DNA of 64,000 nucleotides from JAEUMD01 sp036768475. Lineage in GTDB: Bacteria; Pseudomonadota; Alphaproteobacteria; Rhizobiales; Hyphomicrobiaceae. The notes below the pieces were generated by a model. It did not search any database. It had not been told where the DNA came from and saw nothing but the letters and a program-made list of their open reading frames with translations. The DNA lies in assembly GCA_036768475.1 (NCBI GenBank), contig DAIPMW010000003.1:248001-312000 (forward strand). The letters run 5' to 3'. The translations under genes were made by a program, and so were the position numbers. Within the stretch, counting starts at the first letter, position 1. Every line of letters starts with the position of its first letter. Below, piece after piece: positions 34,757 through 45,020 of this stretch.

Positions 34757-36228
34757 CGCGGGTTGCGAGAGGCATGAACGAGATGGCCAGAGGAACGATC
34801 CTGATCGCCGATGACGACACCGCGATCCGCACTGTGCTCAATCAGGCGCTGGCGCGGGCAGGATATGCGCCGCGCGCAACCGGCAACGCGGCAACGTTGT
34901 GGCGGTGGGTTTCTCAGGGCGAGGGCGACGTTGTCATCACGGATGTAGTGATGCCAGACGAGAATGCTTTCGATCTTATTCCGCGGATTAAAAAGTTGCG
35001 GCCCGAACTGCCGATCATCGTCATGAGCGCGCAGAACACGCTGATGACGGCGCTGACGGCGGCGGAGAAGGGCGCCTATGAGTATCTGCCCAAGCCCTTC
35101 GATCTGTCGGAGGTGGTGGCCGTCGTGGCGCGCGCACTGGCCGAGCCCGGCCGCAAGCCGCAGCGTGCGCCGATGGAAGGCGAAGGCGAGGAGCTGCCGC
35201 TGATCGGGCGCTCGCCGGCAATGCAGGAGATCTATCGCGTTCTTGCGCGGCTGACGCAGACCGATCTCACCGTGATGATCACGGGCGAGAGCGGTACGGG
35301 AAAAGAGCTGGTCGCGCGCGTGCTGCATGATTTCGGCAAGCGGCGGCACGGGCCGTTCGTCGCGATCAACATGGCGGCGATCCCGCGCGAGCTGATAGAA
35401 TCTGAATTGTTCGGCCATGAGAAGGGCGCGTTCACAGGCGCGCAGATGAAGACGCAGGGACGCTTCGAGCAGGCCGAGGGGGGAACACTGTTCCTCGACG
35501 AAATTGGCGACATGCCGCTCGAGGCGCAAACGCGTCTTTTGCGCGTCCTGCAGCAGGGCGAGTACACGACGGTCGGCGGCCGTATCCCGATCAAGACGAA
35601 CGTGCGCATCATCGCGGCAACACACCGGGACCTCAAGCAGCAGATCAGTCAGGGTTTGTTCCGTGAGGACCTCTTCTATCGCCTCAATGTCGTGCCCTTG
35701 AGAATTCCGCCGCTGCGCGAGCGGCTCGACGACGTTGGCGATCTCGTTCGCTATTTCCTGAGAACGGCTTCGCGCGAAGGACTGGGGCAGAAGGCGATCG
35801 AGACGGCGGCCATCGAGCGTCTCAAGGCACATGTCTGGCCGGGCAACATCCGCGAGCTGGAAAACTTCGTTCGCCGGCTCGTTGCGCTCTATCCGCAAGA
35901 GACACTGACCCGCGAAATCATCGAGCAGGAACTGGCCGAGCAGGCGCCGGTATCGAGCGCGGGCGCTGCGGAGGAGGGCGGCAATCTGGCGGAGACGGTG
36001 GAGCGGTATCTTGCCAACTATTTCGCCGAGTTCGGCTCCGAGTTGCCGCCGCCGGGCCTTCATGAGCGTATCATCCGCGATGTGGAGCGGCCGTTGCTGA
36101 CGGCGGCGCTCGCGGCAACGCGCGGCAATCAGATCCGCGCTGCCGAACTGCTCGGCCTCAACCGCAATACGCTGCGCGCCCGCATCAAGGCGCTGGATAT
36201 CCGCGTGTTCCGTACGCCGGCGCCATAA
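34753..36228 (+). CDS. ntrC: Nitrogen regulation response regulator NtrC (GlnG)
   Basis: Sigma-54 activator of nitrogen-assimilation genes. The 491-residue protein has a receiver domain (ILIADDDTAIRTVL, phospho-Asp in VVITDVVMPDENA), an AAA+ domain with Walker A GESGTGKEL, the sigma-54 contact loop GAFTGA in GHEKGAFTGAQ, Walker B GGTLFLDEIGD, and a Fis-type HTH at the C-terminus (AAELLGLNRNTLRARI). Start 34753 overlaps the ntrB stop; ATG 34774, with GAGAGG just before it, is a good alternative. Confidence 0.96.
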   Translation: MTRVARGMNEMARGTILIADDDTAIRTVLNQALARAGYAPRATGNAATLWRWVSQGEGDVVITDVVMPDENAFDLIPRIKKLRPELPIIVMSAQNTLMTALTAAEKGAYEYLPKPFDLSEVVAVVARALAEPGRKPQRAPMEGEGEELPLIGRSPAMQEIYRVLARLTQTDLTVMITGESGTGKELVARVLHDFGKRRHGPFVAINMAAIPRELIESELFGHEKGAFTGAQMKTQGRFEQAEGGTLFLDEIGDMPLEAQTRLLRVLQQGEYTTVGGRIPIKTNVRIIAATHRDLKQQISQGLFREDLFYRLNVVPLRIPPLRERLDDVGDLVRYFLRTASREGLGQKAIETAAIERLKAHVWPGNIRELENFVRRLVALYPQETLTREIIEQELAEQAPVSSAGAAEEGGNLAETVERYLANYFAEFGSELPPPGLHERIIRDVERPLLTAALAATRGNQIRAAELLGLNRNTLRARIKALDIRVFRTPAP

Positions 36229-36526
36229 GAGCAGCGACTTGTGCCTGCTGGGGCGCAGATGCGACCGTCACTGCAAGTGCCACGTTCCCTGTGCGGTGGC
36301 TGACGATGCCCCCTTGACGGCATCAAGGCGTGGCGTTACCCGTAGCGTTGTCGCGAAAATGTCACAGTTTGAAACTCAACTTGTGATCGCCCCGCGCCAG
36401 TGCGGCCGCTATCGCGGCGACTTGCAGACACGCGCTGGGTGAGCAATGGGCGGCTTTATTAACATGCTCTGATCGCTAGCATTTTTGAAATTCAAGCTGG
36501 CGGAACGGGGTATCTCAGGAGCGAGT

Positions 36527-38854
36527 GTGCGCGATTTCTCGAACTCGGTTGATGTGCGCGATGACACATCGGCCGCCCAGGGCCGTGTCGCCGCCGTGTC
36601 TCTGGACGCGAGCGAGCGCTCGTTCTGGGTCGGCCTCAGCGTTGTCATGCTTTCGCTGGTTTCGGCGCTCGTCACCTATCTCATCCTGACCGGGCTGACA
36701 CCGATCGTTCCATCCCGCGGGGTCGTGTGGAGCGCGCTGTTCTTCAACGTCGTGCTCATCACGGCGATGATCGCGGTCATCACCTGGCAGGTCGTGGGGT
36801 TGTGGCGAGCCTGGCGTGCGAAGAGTGCTGGTGCGCGCCTGCATGTGCGGATCGTCGGCCTGTTCTCGCTGATCGCGGTACTGCCGGCTCTGCTGCTGGC
36901 GGTAGCTGCGACAATAACGTTCTCACGCTCGCTCGACAGCTGGTTTACCGGGCGCGTGCGGACGCTGATCGAGGATTCGCGAGGCGTGGCGCAGGCCTAT
37001 GTCGAGGAGCATGGCCAGGTCATCCGCAACGACCTGCTGAACATGGGGCGCGATCTCGATGCGGCCGCGCCGCTGGTGGCGGGCGACAATGACGAATTGC
37101 GCCGCCTGGTGATCGCCCAGGCCGGTCTCCGCGATCTGCCGGCGGCCTATATCATCGACGAGACCGGAACGCCGGTGATCGCGGCGGTAGAGGACGAGAG
37201 ACTGCCCTTTGCCGCGCCGACTGCGGCTGCGTTGGATGAGGTCAAGGCGGGCCAGGTGGCACTGTCGATTTCGATGGCGGCTTTTCGGATAACGGCTGTC
37301 GGTAAGCTGGCGAGCTATCCGAACTGGTATCTCTACGTCAGCCGGCCGGTGAGCCCGAAGGTGCTCATGCATCTGCAACGCACCGAGCAGAACGTCGCCG
37401 AATACCAGCAGCTGCGACGCTCGCGCGGTAATCTCAAATGGGCGCACGCGCTCATGTATTTGATGATCTCAATGACGGCGATGCTGGCTGCCATCTGGGT
37501 CGGCATGTGGTTTGCGGGTCGGTTCGTTGCGCCGATCCGGCGGCTCATCGGTGCCGCCTCGGAGGTTTCGACGGGCAATCTTGATGTGCTGGTGCCGGAA
37601 AAGCGCGGCGAGGGTGACCTGCGCCGCTTGTCCGCCACCTTCAACAAGATGACCCACGAACTCAAGCTTCAGCGCAACCAGCTCGTCACCGCGAACGAGC
37701 AGTTGATCGAGCGGCGGCGCTTCATGGAGGCGGTTCTATCGGGTGTCAGTGCGGGCGTTATCGGGCTCGATAGCGATGGTCGCATCGAGCTTGCCAGCCG
37801 TTCGGCGCTGGCGCTGCTCGGCAAGGACGAGCACGAACTGGTTGGCCGACCGCTGGTCGAGGCGGTGCCGGCGTTCGCCAGCGCCTATCGCGACCAGGTC
37901 GACCAATCGCAGAAGTCGGGACGTGCGCCCGATCCGGTCACTATCGACGTCGGCGGCAACGAGCGGACTTTCGCGGTGCGCCTGACGCATGAGAAGGCGG
38001 GCAGCGGCGACGTCGGTATGGTGGTCACGTTCGACGACATCACCGAACTCGTCACCGCGCAGCGCACCAGCGCCTGGGCCGACGTGGCGCGCCGCATTGC
38101 GCACGAGATCAAGAATCCGCTAACGCCGATCCAGCTTTCGGCGGAGCGCATCAAGCGCAAATATGGGCGCGTCATCACGGAAGACCGCGAAACGTTCGAC
38201 AAGCTCACCGATACGATCGTGCGCCAGGTGGGTGATCTCAAGAGCATGGTGGACGAGTTCGCCTCATTCGCGCGCCTGCCCAAGCCGGAAATGGCCGATG
38301 ACGATCTGCGTCACGCGATCCAGGAACCGGTGCTGCTGTTCCGTGAAGGGCACCCCAAAGTCGCCTATAAGGTCGATATGCCAGACGTTCCGATCATCGC
38401 CAGTCATGACCGCCGACTTCTCACGCAGGCGCTGACCAATCTCGTCAAGAACGCGACGGAGTCGGTGGAAAGTGTGGCGGAGGCGCATGCGGGCGAGGCT
38501 GACTGGCAGGGCATGGTGGAGACGCGGATCAGCACCGATGATGGGCGCGCGATCATCGAGGTGATAGACAACGGCGCGGGCTTTCCCAAGCACAACCGCA
38601 TGCGCTTGCTGGAACCTTATGTGACGACCAAGGGGCACAAGGGTACCGGGCTCGGTCTCGCCATGGTGCACAAGATCACCGAGCAGCACGGCGGTACACT
38701 GTTGCTCGACGATGCGCCGCCATGTCCGGGGCGGTCACAGGGTGCACGCGTGCGCATGGTGCTGCCCCTGACGCGTCCGGGTGGACGTGGTTCGGGCGAA
38801 GCGGACGAGGCGGCGGCAGCGCGGGCGTCGAAAGAACAAAGCATGAGTGCATGA
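36527..38854 (+). CDS. ntrY: Sensor histidine kinase NtrY
   Basis: A membrane kinase of the NtrYX system, tied to nitrogen, redox and envelope control in Alphaproteobacteria. About 775 residues: membrane spans near 35-60, 70-90 and 125-150, a periplasmic sensor region to about 320, another span (YLMISMTAMLAAIWVGMW), HAMP, PAS (GVSAGVIGLDSDGRIELAS), the H-box RRIAHEIKNPLTPIQLSAERI, and ATPase motifs NLVKNATES, DNGAGF and GTGLGLAMVHKI. The GTG at 36527 was chosen because AGGAG sits 5 bases upstream; a TTG at 36485 extends the frame. The 298-base gap after ntrC suggests its own promoter. Confidence 0.95.
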   Translation: MRDFSNSVDVRDDTSAAQGRVAAVSLDASERSFWVGLSVVMLSLVSALVTYLILTGLTPIVPSRGVVWSALFFNVVLITAMIAVITWQVVGLWRAWRAKSAGARLHVRIVGLFSLIAVLPALLLAVAATITFSRSLDSWFTGRVRTLIEDSRGVAQAYVEEHGQVIRNDLLNMGRDLDAAAPLVAGDNDELRRLVIAQAGLRDLPAAYIIDETGTPVIAAVEDERLPFAAPTAAALDEVKAGQVALSISMAAFRITAVGKLASYPNWYLYVSRPVSPKVLMHLQRTEQNVAEYQQLRRSRGNLKWAHALMYLMISMTAMLAAIWVGMWFAGRFVAPIRRLIGAASEVSTGNLDVLVPEKRGEGDLRRLSATFNKMTHELKLQRNQLVTANEQLIERRRFMEAVLSGVSAGVIGLDSDGRIELASRSALALLGKDEHELVGRPLVEAVPAFASAYRDQVDQSQKSGRAPDPVTIDVGGNERTFAVRLTHEKAGSGDVGMVVTFDDITELVTAQRTSAWADVARRIAHEIKNPLTPIQLSAERIKRKYGRVITEDRETFDKLTDTIVRQVGDLKSMVDEFASFARLPKPEMADDDLRHAIQEPVLLFREGHPKVAYKVDMPDVPIIASHDRRLLTQALTNLVKNATESVESVAEAHAGEADWQGMVETRISTDDGRAIIEVIDNGAGFPKHNRMRLLEPYVTTKGHKGTGLGLAMVHKITEQHGGTLLLDDAPPCPGRSQGARVRMVLPLTRPGGRGSGEADEAAAARASKEQSMSA

Positions 38855-39004
38855 GGGCAGCATGAGATCGAGGCAGAAGTTATTCGAGGCGAGCGACTGA
38901 CCTGCGCGCAGTTGTGGAGCGTGCGATCCGGAATCCGGATCAACAGATGAATACACAACAGATCCCGCCCCCCGGGACATTGCAGAACGACCAAGGAGCA
39001 TCCG

Positions 39005-40432
39005 ATGGCCGCAGACATCCTGATCGTCGATGACGAGGCTGACATACGTGACCTCGTGTCCGGAATCCTCGAAGACGAAGGCCACAAGACACGGCTGGCG
39101 CGCGACAGCGACGAAGCCCTGCGGGCGATCGAGGACCGCCGCCCCAACCTCGTCATCCTGGATATCTGGCTGCAGGGCAGCCGGCTTGACGGTCTGGAGG
39201 TTCTGTCCGCAATCAAGGCAACTTACCCCGACCTGCCCGTGGTGATCATCTCCGGCCACGGCAATATCGAGACCGCCGTTACCGCGATCCGCCGTGGCGC
39301 TTATGACTACATCGAGAAGCCGTTCAAGGCTGACCGGCTACTGCTCGTCACGCTGCGCGCGCTGGAGGCGTCGCAGCTCAAGCGCGAGGTCAAGGAATTG
39401 CGCGAGCGCTCGACGGTTTCGACCGACATGGTCGGTCATTCGGCAGCAATCAACCATCTGCGCAATCATATCGACAGGGTCGCGCCGACCAACAGCCGCA
39501 TCCTGATCCGCGGCGCCTCGGGTACCGGCAAGGAGCTGACGGCGCGCGTCATCCATCTCAAATCGGCGCGCAAGGATGCGCCGTTCGTGGTGCTCAACGC
39601 CGCAGCGATGGCGCCGGAGCGCGTCGAGGAGGAGCTGTTCGGCATCGAGGATCGTGCCGGCACGCCGCGCAAGGTCGGCGCGCTGGAGGAGGCGCATGGC
39701 GGCACCCTCTACATCGACGAAGTGGCCGACATGCCACTGGAGACGCAAGGCAAGGTGCTGCGCGTTCTGGTCGAGCAGAAGTTTTTGCGCCTCAACGGCA
39801 ACCAGAAGGTGGCCGTGGACGTGCGCATCATCTCGTCGACCAGCCGTGACCTTGACCGCGAGATGCAGGAGGGACGCTTCCGCGAGGATCTCTATCACCG
39901 CCTCAATGTGGTTCCCTTAAGGGTTCCGAGCCTGGCGGAGCGGCGCGACGACATTCCCGAACTCATCGAGCATTTCGTCAACCAGGTGGCGAGCACGTCC
40001 GGTCTGGCGCCACGCCGCATCGGCGAGGACGCCATTGCGGTGCTGCAGGCGCATGACTGGCCCGGCAACGTGCGAGAGCTGCGCAACAATATCGAGCGGC
40101 TGATGATCCTCGCTGGTGGCGATCCCAACACCGTCATCACGGCCGACATGCTGCCGGATGAGATCGGCTCCAACGTTCCACTGCCTGTGAACGGAGGCGC
40201 CGAACACCTGATGAGCCTGCCGCTGAGAGAAGCGCGCGAGATCTTCGAGCGCGAGTACCTCTTGGCTCAGATAAACCGTTTCGGCGGAAATATCTCGCGC
40301 ACCGCCGAATTCGTCGGCATGGAACGTTCCGCACTTCACCGCAAGCTGAGAGCGCTGGGGGTCTCATCGGAGCACCGCGGCACCGGAGGCGGCGGTGCTG
40401 GGCCCATCGCCCCGCCGCTCGCGGACAAGTAA
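39005..40432 (+). CDS. ntrX: Response regulator NtrX
   Basis: Partner of NtrY. The 475-residue protein has a receiver domain (ILIVDDEADIRDLVSGILEDEG, phospho-Asp in LVILDIWLQGS), an AAA+ domain with Walker A GASGTGKEL and Walker B GGTLYIDEVADMP, and a C-terminal HTH (TAEFVGMERSALHRKLRAL). Where NtrC has GAFTGA, NtrX reads EDRAGTPRKVGALEEA, so the sigma-54 contact loop is missing. AAGGAG precedes the ATG. It follows ntrY by about 150 bp. Confidence 0.95.
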   Translation: MAADILIVDDEADIRDLVSGILEDEGHKTRLARDSDEALRAIEDRRPNLVILDIWLQGSRLDGLEVLSAIKATYPDLPVVIISGHGNIETAVTAIRRGAYDYIEKPFKADRLLLVTLRALEASQLKREVKELRERSTVSTDMVGHSAAINHLRNHIDRVAPTNSRILIRGASGTGKELTARVIHLKSARKDAPFVVLNAAAMAPERVEEELFGIEDRAGTPRKVGALEEAHGGTLYIDEVADMPLETQGKVLRVLVEQKFLRLNGNQKVAVDVRIISSTSRDLDREMQEGRFREDLYHRLNVVPLRVPSLAERRDDIPELIEHFVNQVASTSGLAPRRIGEDAIAVLQAHDWPGNVRELRNNIERLMILAGGDPNTVITADMLPDEIGSNVPLPVNGGAEHLMSLPLREAREIFEREYLLAQINRFGGNISRTAEFVGMERSALHRKLRALGVSSEHRGTGGGGAGPIAPPLADK

Positions 40433-40580
40433 AGCCAAGGGTGGGTGCCAGATCGATTGGGGTATTTCCCTTGCATGTCGCGCGGCGCCGGTACATCTGT
40501 CCGCGGGGCAATGCTATGAGAGCGGAAAGCGGGACGGGGCCGCGGAGTGACCGGCAGCCCAGGCTGATGGCAGGATCATC

Positions 40581-41957
40581 ATGAAGGTCATCATTTGCGG
40601 CGCGGGACAGGTGGGCACCGGGATCGCCGAGCGGCTCTCCCTGGAAGGCAACAACGTGTCCATAATCGATGCCAGCGCGGAGCTGGTGCAGCGCGCCAAC
40701 GACATCCTGGAGGTGCGCGCGGTTCATGGGAATGCGGCACACCCTGATGTGCTGGAACGGGCGGGTGCCGGCGAGGCCGATATGCTGATTGCCGTGACGC
40801 TGCACGATGAAGTCAACATGGTCGCGTGCCAGATCGCACATACCTTGTTCGACATTCCAACGAAGATTGCTCGCGTCAGAGCGCAGACCTATCTGCAAAA
40901 GGAGTGGAGCCGGCTGTTTTCGCGCGAAGCAATGCCGATCGATTACATCATCTCGCCGGAAGTCGCAGTCGGCAACACGATCCTGCGGCGGCTACAGCTT
41001 CCCGGCGCGTTCGATACGGTGAGTTTTGGCGACGGCAAAATCTCGGTGCTCGGTATTGTCTGCGGCCCGGAGTGTCCGGTGCTCGAGACTCCGCTGACGC
41101 AGCTGGCTAGTCTTTTCCCGGACCTGCCGGCCATCACTGCAGCACTGGTGCGCAATGGGCGGCTGTTCGTGCCGCACGGGCAGGACCAGCTGCAGGAAGG
41201 CGACGAAGCCTACGTCATCACGCCGTCGGACCAGATCAACCGCACACTACAAATCTTCGGACACGAGGAGCGGCGCGCGCGGCGCATCGTTATCGCGGGT
41301 GGCGGTAACATTGGCCTTTACATCGCGCGGCAGCTCGAGGAACGCGAGCCCAACATTCGCGTCAAGGTGATCGAGGCGTCCCGCGAACGTGCGGTGCATA
41401 TTGCCGAGACGCTGGAGCGGACGGTGGTTCTGCATGGCTCGGCGCTGTCGGAAGATGTGCTTCGCGAGGCGGAAATCAGCGCAGCAGACACACTCGTGGC
41501 AGTGACCAACGACGACCAGGCCAATCTGCTGACGTCGGCGCTGGCCAAGCAACTTGGCTGCCGCTCCAATATGGTGCTGATCAATTCTCCCAATTATGCC
41601 GGAATGGTGCGCTCGCTTGGCATCGACGCGCACGTCAATCCGCGGGCGATAACGGTGAGCCGTGTGCTGCAGCACGTGCGGCGCGGGCGCATCCGCGGCG
41701 TGCACTCGGTGCACAACGGTGCAGGCGAGCTGATTGAGGCGGAGGTTCTAGAGACCGCGCCGGTGCTCGGACGGCCGCTGAGGGAGTACAAGAATTCCGA
41801 AGGGATCCGCTTCGGAGCCATTCTGCGCGACGGCAAGGTGATAATGGCGACAGGTGCCACGGAACTCGAGGTCAAGGACCGAGTCGTGCTTTTCGCCCGT
41901 GCCGACCATGTCCGGGAGGTGGAACAGATGTTCCGAGTAAGCCCCGACTATTTCTGA
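40581..41957 (+). CDS. trkA: Trk potassium uptake regulatory protein TrkA
   Basis: The NAD-binding cytoplasmic subunit that gates Trk/Ktr potassium channels. The 458-residue protein has two RCK halves, each with a Rossmann GxGxxG (IICGAGQVGTGIAERL at the start, IVIAGGGNIGLYIARQLE near 235) followed by a TrkA-C domain (ending FARADHVREVEQMF). The channel gene trkH is not in the window. The ntrX-trkA order is common in this lineage. Confidence 0.97.
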   Translation: MKVIICGAGQVGTGIAERLSLEGNNVSIIDASAELVQRANDILEVRAVHGNAAHPDVLERAGAGEADMLIAVTLHDEVNMVACQIAHTLFDIPTKIARVRAQTYLQKEWSRLFSREAMPIDYIISPEVAVGNTILRRLQLPGAFDTVSFGDGKISVLGIVCGPECPVLETPLTQLASLFPDLPAITAALVRNGRLFVPHGQDQLQEGDEAYVITPSDQINRTLQIFGHEERRARRIVIAGGGNIGLYIARQLEEREPNIRVKVIEASRERAVHIAETLERTVVLHGSALSEDVLREAEISAADTLVAVTNDDQANLLTSALAKQLGCRSNMVLINSPNYAGMVRSLGIDAHVNPRAITVSRVLQHVRRGRIRGVHSVHNGAGELIEAEVLETAPVLGRPLREYKNSEGIRFGAILRDGKVIMATGATELEVKDRVVLFARADHVREVEQMFRVSPDYF

Positions 41958-41994
41958 TGTCCAGCACTTCATTCCCATACATTTGCTGCCCTGA

Positions 41995-42897
41995 ATGCCA
42001 CCGGCCGCGACCTCAAAACAGCGGAGGCTCCGTCTCTTGACCCGTGTCGTCTATGTCAACGGCCGCTATCGGCCCTACGCGCAAGCTTTCGTGCATGTCG
42101 AGGATCGCGGCTTCCAATTCGCCGATTCCGTCTACGAGGTGTGCGATGTTAAGGGCGGCGCCATCATCGATCGCGATCCTCACCTGGCGCGGCTTGCGCG
42201 TTCGCTTAGCGAACTTCAGATGCCGATGCCGATGACTATGGCTGCTCTGCGGCTGGTTCTACGCGAGACGGTGCGCCGCAATCGCGTTCGCAACGGTCTT
42301 GTCTATCTACAGGTGAGCCGTGGCGTGGCCGAGCGCGATTTCGCTTTTCCGCCGCCGGATACGCCGGCCACCATCGTCTGCCTCGCGCGGTCTCTGCCGC
42401 CGGACTATGCTGCCGCGCGTGCGGAGCGCGGAATTGCCGTGGTGACGGCACCTGACATCCGGTGGCGGCGCTGCGATATCAAGACGGTTATGCTGTTGCC
42501 CGCGGTGCTGGCAAAGCGCGAGGCTGCACTGAAAGGGGCAAAGGAAGCCTGGCTGGTGAACGAGGCGGGCTTCGTCACAGAGGGTGCCTCGTCTAACGCC
42601 TGGATCATCACCGAGGACGGTCGGGTGGTGACGCCCGGGCTTTCCGCATCGATACTGCCTGGGGTCACTCGGGCAACGCTTATCGAGGCGATTGCGCGCG
42701 AGGGACTCATATTGGAGGAGCGTCACTTCACGCCGGCTGAAGCCGCCGGCGCGCGTGAGGCGTTCATAACCTCGGCAACCAACACTGTCATGCCCGTGGT
42801 GTCGATAAACGGGTCCGCCATCGGCGACGGCAGGCCCGGTCCTCTTACTCGGCAGATGCGAAGAATATTCCACAAGACCGTGGCTATCAAAGAATAA
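41995..42897 (+). CDS. D-amino acid aminotransferase (class IV PLP enzyme)
   Basis: About 300 residues, PLP-dependent, fold type IV. Visible: VYVNGRYRPYAQAFVHVEDRGFQFADSVYE-like opening (split here as VNGRYRPY and HVEDRGFQFADSVYE), the Lys region DIKTVMLLPAVLAKREA, and the PLP phosphate motif TEGASSNAWI. These mark D-alanine/branched-chain type transaminases, and the family placement as a D-amino acid aminotransferase follows the usual trkA-dat-hfq order. The true start may be the TTG at 42037, which gives the usual short N-terminus. Confidence 0.9.
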   Translation: MPPAATSKQRRLRLLTRVVYVNGRYRPYAQAFVHVEDRGFQFADSVYEVCDVKGGAIIDRDPHLARLARSLSELQMPMPMTMAALRLVLRETVRRNRVRNGLVYLQVSRGVAERDFAFPPPDTPATIVCLARSLPPDYAAARAERGIAVVTAPDIRWRRCDIKTVMLLPAVLAKREAALKGAKEAWLVNEAGFVTEGASSNAWIITEDGRVVTPGLSASILPGVTRATLIEAIAREGLILEERHFTPAEAAGAREAFITSATNTVMPVVSINGSAIGDGRPGPLTRQMRRIFHKTVAIKE

Positions 42898-43139
42898 ACC
42901 ATTTGCGGGCACGTTTGCCTGATGGGAAGGCATATGCGTCGTATTGCCTATCCTGCGATAAGTCTTTGGCTTTGATTTCATCTTGCCAGCCGGGCTAGTG
43001 TCGCGGGACCGAATACGTCGACTGGTTGGTTCGTGTCGTCGCGGGCTTCTTTTTTCCCGTGAGCATGGGCCGCTGGGTCCACGTCGGATCGGCTTAGGCC
43101 GTCGGCTCGGCAATAAAGGAACAAGGGCGGAAAAAAACG

Positions 43140-43388
43140 ATGGCGGCAGACAAAGTTCAAAGCCTCCAGGATACATTCCTCAACCACGTTCGTAAGAACA
43201 AGACCCCTCTGACAATCTTTCTGATTAACGGCGTGAAGTTGCAGGGCATTGTTACGTGGTTTGATAATTTCTGTGTCCTGCTTAGACGCGATGGGCATTC
43301 CCAACTCGTCTACAAGCACGCAATCTCGACGATCATGCCGGGTCAGCCGGTTCACTTGATGGACGCGGACCCAGCTGACGGCCACTGA
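43140..43388 (+). CDS. hfq: RNA chaperone Hfq
   Basis: An 82-residue Sm-like protein forming hexamers that pair small RNAs with mRNAs. Motifs: SLQDTFLNHVRKNKTPLTIF, LINGVKLQGIVTWFDNFCVLL (Sm1), and LVYKHAISTIMP (Sm2). The C-terminal tail is short, as in other Alphaproteobacteria. AAGGGCGG lies upstream of the ATG. The roughly 240 bases upstream, after the aminotransferase, hold no gene. hflX follows. Confidence 0.98.
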   Translation: MAADKVQSLQDTFLNHVRKNKTPLTIFLINGVKLQGIVTWFDNFCVLLRRDGHSQLVYKHAISTIMPGQPVHLMDADPADGH

Positions 43389-43447
43389 GCCGGCAACAAC
43401 AGGGACCGATTCCGATCGACAAGAAGGCTCCAGAGGCTCTCAGAACG

Positions 43448-44866
43448 GTGCGACCGGCGCCGGATGATGGCGCGCGGGTCCTTCGATCAGGCCGCGAGCG
43501 GGTGCTCGTGCTCGTTCCGGTGCTGAACGTGCGCGCTGGCGAAGGTGCGTCCGGCGCAGTCACGGCCGGGGGGACAGCAGACGCTGGTTCCCCACCTCGC
43601 CGAGCTGCGCGCAGGTCGCTTAGCGTGCATTCGCCAGAAGACCGTCTGGAGGAAGCGCGCGGCCTTGCCGAAGCCATCGAGCTCGACGTCGTCGAGGGCT
43701 TGATCGTGCCTGTTCCCAATCCGAAGGCCGGGACGCTGTTCGGTTCTGGCAAGGTGGACGAACTCGCGGCTCTCGTTGGTGAGCGGGAGATCGGCCTCGT
43801 CATCATCGATCATCAGGTCTCGCCCGTTCAGCAACGTAACCTTGAGAAGGCCTGGAATGCGAAGGTGCTCGATCGCACTGGTCTCATTCTCGAAATCTTC
43901 GGTGCCCGCGCGAGGACCCGTGAAGGTCGTTTGCAGGTGGAGCTTGCGCATCTGAGTTACCAGAAGGGCCGGCTCGTCAGGGCATGGACCCACTTGGAGC
44001 GTCAGCGTGGCGGCGGTGGCTTCCTCGGGGGACCGGGAGAGGCTCAAATCGAGCTTGACCGCCGCATGCTGCAGGATCGCATCGACGCGATCCGGCGCGA
44101 ACTCGCCCAGGTCGTGCGCACGCGCGAATTGCATCGCGCAGGCCGCCGCAAGGTTCCCTATCCCGTCGTCGCCATCGTCGGCTACACGAATGCGGGCAAG
44201 TCGACGTTGTTCAACCGGCTGACGGGCGCGGACGTACTGGCGATGGATCAAGTCTTTGCCACGCTCGATCCGACCATGCGCGAGGTGAAGCTCGCCAGCG
44301 GCCGGCGAATCATTCTGTCGGATACCGTTGGCTTCATCTCCGACCTGCCGACGATGCTCGTCGCTGCCTTCCGTGCGACACTCGAAGAAGTGGTTGATGC
44401 TGATCTCATCTTGCATGTGCGCGACATCTCGCATGCTGAGACCGAGGCGCAGGCCGAGGACGTGGAGCGCGTGCTGGAAAGCCTCGACATCGACCTGACA
44501 CCGGCCGAGAACCACGTACTCGAGGTGTGGAACAAGGTCGATCGGCTATCGCCGGTGACGCGGGCGGAAGCCGAGAACGCAGCGCGGTTCAAAACGCCTC
44601 GTCCGGTTATGGCCTCGGCGGTCACGGGCGAAGGTCTGGCTGCCCTGCTGGACGCAATCGACGCGCGGCTCGGGGCCAGTGACGAAATCGTTACGGTGCC
44701 GATCAAGGCGGGTGATGGAAAACTACGTGCCTGGCTGCACGAAAATGCCGATATCGTCGCTACCGAGGAAAAAGAGGACGGCAGCTCAATCTTCACGGTA
44801 CGCATTCCGGCTGACAAGAAGGGCCGGCTCATGGGACGGCTTGGAAAGACCAATCAGGCGTCATGA
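43448..44866 (+). CDS. hflX: Ribosome-associated GTPase HflX
   Basis: A 472-residue GTPase that splits stalled ribosomes. The N-terminal HflX domain has GTLFGSGKVDEL, VIIDHQVSPVQQRNLEKAW, then a coiled linker, and GGGGFLGGPGEAQIE. The G domain has G1 GYTNAGKST, G3 DTVGFI, and G4 NKVD. A first roughly 60 residues are variable and the start may be further in. hfq-hflX is a conserved pair. Confidence 0.96.
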   Translation: MRPAPDDGARVLRSGRERVLVLVPVLNVRAGEGASGAVTAGGTADAGSPPRRAARRSLSVHSPEDRLEEARGLAEAIELDVVEGLIVPVPNPKAGTLFGSGKVDELAALVGEREIGLVIIDHQVSPVQQRNLEKAWNAKVLDRTGLILEIFGARARTREGRLQVELAHLSYQKGRLVRAWTHLERQRGGGGFLGGPGEAQIELDRRMLQDRIDAIRRELAQVVRTRELHRAGRRKVPYPVVAIVGYTNAGKSTLFNRLTGADVLAMDQVFATLDPTMREVKLASGRRIILSDTVGFISDLPTMLVAAFRATLEEVVDADLILHVRDISHAETEAQAEDVERVLESLDIDLTPAENHVLEVWNKVDRLSPVTRAEAENAARFKTPRPVMASAVTGEGLAALLDAIDARLGASDEIVTVPIKAGDGKLRAWLHENADIVATEEKEDGSSIFTVRIPADKKGRLMGRLGKTNQAS

Positions 44867-45020
44867 ACCGCGTGCTCTATGCACACGCGCCTGCGATCTC
44901 GCAGTTGCGAAATTGTTGGTGACGGCGATCACGGAACCGCGAATCCACGCCATGATAGGCATGAGGCCAATGCAAAGAGCCCACCAATCGAGTAAGGGCC
45001 TTTAACGATCAAAGGTCGAC

